This document shows positions 30,155 through 33,376 of a stretch of 33,376 nt of DNA, piece by piece (position 1 is the first letter of the stretch; every line of letters begins with the position of its first letter). Made by a program: the position numbers and the translations under genes. Source of the DNA: Anaerolineales bacterium (GTDB lineage: Bacteria; Chloroflexota; Anaerolineae; Anaerolineales; Villigracilaceae); assembly GCA_020060625.1 (NCBI GenBank), contig JAGUZU010000108.1:1-33376 (forward strand), in the 5' to 3' direction. The notes below the pieces were generated by a model. The model was given only the letters and a program-made list of their open reading frames with translations, was not told the origin of the DNA and did not search any database.

Positions 30155-33100
30155 ATGGACATTCCCCAGTTAGCCGCAGAGGTTGCAAAGTTTTTGGCGC
30201 CCTTCCTGCCGTATCTCATTTTGGGTACGGAAGCTGCCGCGAAGGAGGCGGGCAAGCGCTTCGGCAAAGCCGCGTGGGAGAAGGCGGCGGAGTTGTGGGG
30301 CAGGTTGAAGCCGAAGGTGGAAGAGAAACCATCGGCAAGGGAAGCCATTGAAAAAGCCGCCCGCAAGCCCCAAGACAAACGCGTATTGGGCAATTTGGAA
30401 GTGGAACTCGAGGAGATCTTCGAGCAGGATATTTCGTTTGCCCAGTCCATACGAGCGGGGGATTACAGCGTGGTGATTGGCGGGGATATGGTCGGCAGTA
30501 AAGCCGCAGTGGGACCGAATGCGCAGGCAGCAGAGCAGATCTTCAATACCACCATCTACGAAGCGAAACCAACCGAACCCGGGGACGATTTGACACAAGT
30601 GTATTTACGCCATCTCGCACAGGATTGCGAGAAACTGCCGCTGGGTTTCATTCACCGTGATTTTCAGGAAAACGAGGGGAAAGTTCTTTTACATGACATT
30701 TACACCGATTTGGATGTCAAACCCCCGATCAAGGACAAGGAATATCAGAAACGCCGCAATGAAGAAGAATTCGCAGAAGTATTTTTGGAGCGCGAACATC
30801 GTGTTCCTGTGCTGGAAGCGTTGACGCTTCCCAACAAGCAGCGCATCGTGTTGCTGGGCGACGCCGGTTCGGGCAAAACCACCTGCGTTCATTACCTTGC
30901 GGCGGCGCTGGCGGAACTGCGCCAAAATACAAAAACTCACAGTCCCCTTCCCGAAGCGCTGACCCGGCATTTCCCCATCCGTTTGATTTTGCGCGAAGTC
31001 GCCTCCGCGCATATTCCGCCCAACGCCCGCGACGGCAACGTTGACGTGATTTGGAAAGCCCTGCGCGGCGACCTGACCAAGCGTTTGGGTGCTGATCAAG
31101 CGGCGGGATTTTTCCCCGTCTTTCAAAAGCGCGTGCAAAGCGAGCCGTGCTTGATCATGTTCGACGGATTGGACGAAGTCCCCGAGGCGGAAGAACGCCG
31201 CGCCTGTCTGCTGAAATCCATTGAATTGTTTTGCGCGGCACTGCCCGCCGAAAGCATCGTTTTGGTGACGGCTCGCCCCTATGCTTACGACAACCCGCAA
31301 TGGCGTTTGCAGAATTTTGAAACAATGGAACTGCTATCGTTCAGCGCGAAACAGGTCGAGCGCTTTATCGCCCGCTTCTATCGGGCAATCGGACCCGTCA
31401 AAGGCTGGGACGAACAGACTTGGGAAAATCGAGGCGCAAGTTTACATCACGAAGTGGAAGCGCAGGAATATTTGCAAAAACTTGCAGAACGCCCGCTGCT
31501 GCTGACACTGATCGCCAGCGTGGACGTTAGCGGAGGAAAACTACCCGAAGACCGCGCAGACTTGTACGAGGAAACGGTCGGCTTGTTGTCTCAACGCTGG
31601 CAGCGCCGCATCGAAACCCATACAACGGACGGTGAATTATTGGCGGATGAAAACGTCCGCAAGGCGCTCTCGGCAGATCCGAAAAAACTGCGCGACGCCT
31701 TGAATTCGCTGGCTTACAACGTGCATGAACGGCAGGGGCGCGAGCCGGATAAAAAGCCGAATGCGCCTGCCGACATTCGCAAGGAGGATATCCTCGGCGC
31801 ATTTGCGATGATCCTGACCGATGTCCACCCCGGGCTCCTGCTCGATTACCTGGAAAAACGCGCCGGACTGTTGATCGGGCGTGGGGACGGCGCGTATGCG
31901 TTTCCGCACCGCTCATTTCAGGAATACCTCGCAGCCTGCCATCTGGCGGACCAATCGGAAACCGCAAAACGCCTGCAAGCCGTTTTGGAAAGCGACCCGG
32001 AATGGTGGCGCGAGGTGGTTCTGCTCGGCATCGCCAAGATCCAGCGGGGCGGACTTGGCAACGCGGTAAATGCGGTGAACGCGCTCGTGCCGTGCGCACC
32101 GGAAGAACTGGATACGGAAATTACGCAGCTGCACTGGCACACCACCGCCCTTGCGGGGCAAGCCTTGCTTGAAATGCGCCTGCCGCAGAAAAGCGGCGAC
32201 GTTTTTTACACAACCATCATCAAACGGGTGGCAAAATGGCTGGCACAACTATTGGAAGGCTCGCACCTCACCCCCCGCGAGCGCGCTGAAGCGGGCAACA
32301 CCCTCGCCAAACTCGGCGACCCGCGCTTTGATGAATCCCGCTGGCAGTTGCCGAAAGAACCCCTGCTCGGATTTGTACACATCTCCGCCGGGGAATTCCT
32401 GATGGGAACAAAGAAACAAGACATCAAAGGATTGCTCGAAAAATTCGGCGGGCAGGAGGATTGGTACAAGCCTGAAGTTCCGCAGCACAAACTTCACCTG
32501 CCCGATTTCTACATGGCGCGCCACCCTGTGACCGTGGCACAATTCAAGGAATTTGTTCGGGACAGCAAATATGAGCCTGCAAATGAAGCCAGCCTGCGCG
32601 GCGTTCCCAACCACCCCGTTCGCTATGTGACGTGGTTCGACGCGCTGGAGTATTGCAAATGGCTGAATGAAAAACTCAAGGAAATTGCGCCTGCCCAAAA
32701 GGCTGAATATGAAACAGAGGAGAATTTCTGGCAGGGTATTGGTTCAGGCAAGTTGATCGTCACCCTGCCCAGCGAAGCGGAATGGGAAAAAGCCGCGCGC
32801 GGCACCCTCCCCTCTCCCGCCGGGAGAGGGGGCGGGGGTGAGGGAAGGATATTTCCCTGGGGCGATGAGATCACCCCCGAACATGCCAACTATGCCGATA
32901 CCAATCTCAACACCACCAGCGCAGTGGGCGCATTTCCGAAGGGTGAAAGTCCCTATGGTTTGCAGGACATGAGCGGCAATGTTTGGGAATGGACGCGCAG
33001 TATTTACAAGCCCTACAAATATGACCCAAAGGATGGCAGGGAAAATTTGGAGGAGGATGGAGAATCCCCCCGTGTGCTGCGCGGCGGTGCGTTCGACCAC

Positions 33101-33202
33101 TATGTTTGGCTCGTGCGTTGCGCCTCTCGGCTCAGGAACGATCCGCATGACGAGCTCGACTTCATCGGTTTTCGTGTGGTGGTGGTCTCCCATTTTTCCT
33201 AA
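30155..33202 (+). CDS. NACHT-type STAND NTPase with C-terminal FGE-sulfatase (C-type-lectin fold) domain
   Basis: A 1015-residue protein. Residues 1-95 form an Ala/Lys/Glu-rich helical domain of unknown type. A short glycine-rich SVVIGGDMVGSKAAVG stretch follows. The NACHT NTPase spans about 225-600: Walker A GDAGSGKTT (235-243), Walker B LIMFDGLDE (333-341), sensor VTARPYAY (371-378) and the C-terminal FPHRSFQEYLAAC (583-595). After a helical region, an FGE-sulfatase domain spans about 738-1010: GEFLMGT, FYMARHPVTVAQF, LPSEAEWEKAARG, FPWGDE, SGNVWEWT and RVLRGGAF...IGFRV. The FGE catalytic cysteine pair is absent, so a binding role is more likely than formylglycine formation. Residues about 885-897 are an insertion from a palindromic repeat. 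STAND NTPases oligomerise on ligand sensing; a defence or signalling role is inferred. AAGGAG or GAGG precedes the ATG. Confidence 0.9.
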   Translation: MDIPQLAAEVAKFLAPFLPYLILGTEAAAKEAGKRFGKAAWEKAAELWGRLKPKVEEKPSAREAIEKAARKPQDKRVLGNLEVELEEIFEQDISFAQSIRAGDYSVVIGGDMVGSKAAVGPNAQAAEQIFNTTIYEAKPTEPGDDLTQVYLRHLAQDCEKLPLGFIHRDFQENEGKVLLHDIYTDLDVKPPIKDKEYQKRRNEEEFAEVFLEREHRVPVLEALTLPNKQRIVLLGDAGSGKTTCVHYLAAALAELRQNTKTHSPLPEALTRHFPIRLILREVASAHIPPNARDGNVDVIWKALRGDLTKRLGADQAAGFFPVFQKRVQSEPCLIMFDGLDEVPEAEERRACLLKSIELFCAALPAESIVLVTARPYAYDNPQWRLQNFETMELLSFSAKQVERFIARFYRAIGPVKGWDEQTWENRGASLHHEVEAQEYLQKLAERPLLLTLIASVDVSGGKLPEDRADLYEETVGLLSQRWQRRIETHTTDGELLADENVRKALSADPKKLRDALNSLAYNVHERQGREPDKKPNAPADIRKEDILGAFAMILTDVHPGLLLDYLEKRAGLLIGRGDGAYAFPHRSFQEYLAACHLADQSETAKRLQAVLESDPEWWREVVLLGIAKIQRGGLGNAVNAVNALVPCAPEELDTEITQLHWHTTALAGQALLEMRLPQKSGDVFYTTIIKRVAKWLAQLLEGSHLTPRERAEAGNTLAKLGDPRFDESRWQLPKEPLLGFVHISAGEFLMGTKKQDIKGLLEKFGGQEDWYKPEVPQHKLHLPDFYMARHPVTVAQFKEFVRDSKYEPANEASLRGVPNHPVRYVTWFDALEYCKWLNEKLKEIAPAQKAEYETEENFWQGIGSGKLIVTLPSEAEWEKAARGTLPSPAGRGGGGEGRIFPWGDEITPEHANYADTNLNTTSAVGAFPKGESPYGLQDMSGNVWEWTRSIYKPYKYDPKDGRENLEEDGESPRVLRGGAFDHYVWLVRCASRLRNDPHDELDFIGFRVVVVSHFS
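32803..32844 (+). repeat. Palindromic repeat inserted in frame within the FGE domain
   Basis: CCCTCTCCCG (32810-32819) and CGGGAGAGGG (32821-32830) form a perfect 10-bp stem around one base. CACCCTCCCC on the left is answered by GGGGGTGAGGG on the right. It encodes a Pro/Gly/Arg-rich stretch between the conserved AARGT and RIFPWGDE motifs, which are normally almost adjacent. The sequence resembles the element in aroK-aroB at 1617-1666. Confidence 0.6.
33086..33184 (+). other. Candidate hypervariable (DGR-type) region at the end of the FGE domain
   Basis: The framework RGG, VRCASR, RN, P and IGFRVV is conserved in FGE-fold proteins. Between these are residues F-D-H-Y-V-W-L-V, S, L, N-D, H-D-E-L-D-F. 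Fifteen of these eighteen codons end in C or T, which is what adenine mutagenesis of AAC/AAT template codons produces. Position, at the 3' end of a C-type-lectin-fold gene, also fits. No template repeat or reverse transcriptase is in the window, so this is a hypothesis. Confidence 0.4.
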
Positions 33203-33253
33203 CTCTGCGCTCTGCCGCTCTGAATCTCTGTTCCTCTGAATCTCTTGGGGGGT

Positions 33254-33273
33254 GTGGGGGGCGCGCCCCCCAC
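33254..33273. repeat. Perfect 20-bp GC palindrome after the NACHT-FGE gene
   Basis: GTGGGGGGCGCGCCCCCCAC is a perfect palindrome 51 bases after the stop codon. It is followed by CGCTTAAAAAA, not a T-run, so it is not a standard terminator on the + strand. It could be a cruciform/hairpin element linked to the gene, or an interspersed repeat. Confidence 0.65.
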
Positions 33274-33282
33274 CGCTTAAAA

Positions 33283-33307
33283 AACGGCTCTTCAGGATTA
33301 AGTGGGG
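33283..33307. repeat. AACGG...TTAAGTGGGG dispersed motif, copy 2
   Basis: It is 21/25 identical to 8222-8246. A few bases downstream, CCACAGAG (33322-33329) is complementary to CTCTGTGG (33365-33372), so as in copy 1 the motif heads a hairpin-forming sequence. The element may continue beyond the window. Confidence 0.6.
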
Positions 33308-33376
33308 TAATACCCTATTTACCACAGAGCGCACAGAGAGCACGGAGATTTTTTAAAGGTTTTTCTCTGTGGATTC

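Noticed and set aside
32367..33184. Active formylglycine-generating enzyme
   Set aside because: The paired catalytic cysteines of true FGE are absent, only Cys989 remains, and the domain is fused to a NACHT NTPase. A binding role fits better.
33254..33273. Intrinsic terminator for the NACHT-FGE gene
   Set aside because: The palindrome is strong but is followed by an A-run on the + strand and no T-tract, so termination is not supported by sequence alone.

Overview
The window is bacterial chromosome from what looks like an Anaerolineales-type member of the Chloroflexota. That placement is an inference from gene style: a shikimate kinase/dehydroquinate synthase fusion, long GAF/PAS kinases, a malic enzyme/phosphotransacetylase fusion, and many small palindromic and C/T-rich interspersed repeats. 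No rRNA, tRNA, CRISPR array, transposase or prophage gene was seen. Coding density is high.

Layout. (1) 154-3397, + strand: shikimate-pathway genes aroC, aroK-aroB fusion and aroQ. (2) 3423-8077, + strand: a membrane acyltransferase-like protein, an Est30-like esterase, an MFS transporter, a metallo-beta-lactamase-fold hydrolase and a conserved protein of uncertain function. (3) 8078-8365: a repeat-rich intergenic stretch. (4) 8366-21824, - strand: a long run of signalling genes. In transcription order these are a PAS/GAF histidine kinase, an OmpR-type response regulator, a double-receiver protein with an eroded kinase core, a membrane dCache/HAMP/GAF/PAS sensor with no kinase core, a soluble GAF histidine kinase, a threonine-synthase-like PLP enzyme fused to a receiver domain, a stand-alone receiver, and a conventional threonine synthase. 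(5) 21962-24442, + strand: a divergent multi-PAS HD-GYP protein, ended by a terminator shared with the convergent recX-rny pair (24456-26632, - strand). (6) 27074-29359, + strand: maeB. (7) 29513-33202, + strand: a ribbon-helix-helix/MazF toxin-antitoxin pair with a clear operator, then a 1015-residue NACHT NTPase with a C-terminal formylglycine-generating-enzyme-like (C-type-lectin fold) domain.

Two items stand out. The first is the PLP enzyme-receiver fusion inside a two-component cluster that also carries a second, ordinary threonine synthase. It suggests an amino-acid enzyme whose activity or partners may be set by phosphorelay. The second is the NACHT-FGE protein. Its last 40 residues keep the FGE frame but have divergent residues where catalytic cysteines would sit, and a 20-bp perfect GC palindrome follows the stop codon. 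This arrangement resembles a target gene of a diversity-generating retroelement, although no reverse transcriptase or template repeat lies in the window.

At a smaller scale, a palindromic interspersed repeat appears to have inserted in frame into two coding sequences (aroK-aroB and the NACHT-FGE gene). Several other repeat families recur between genes.
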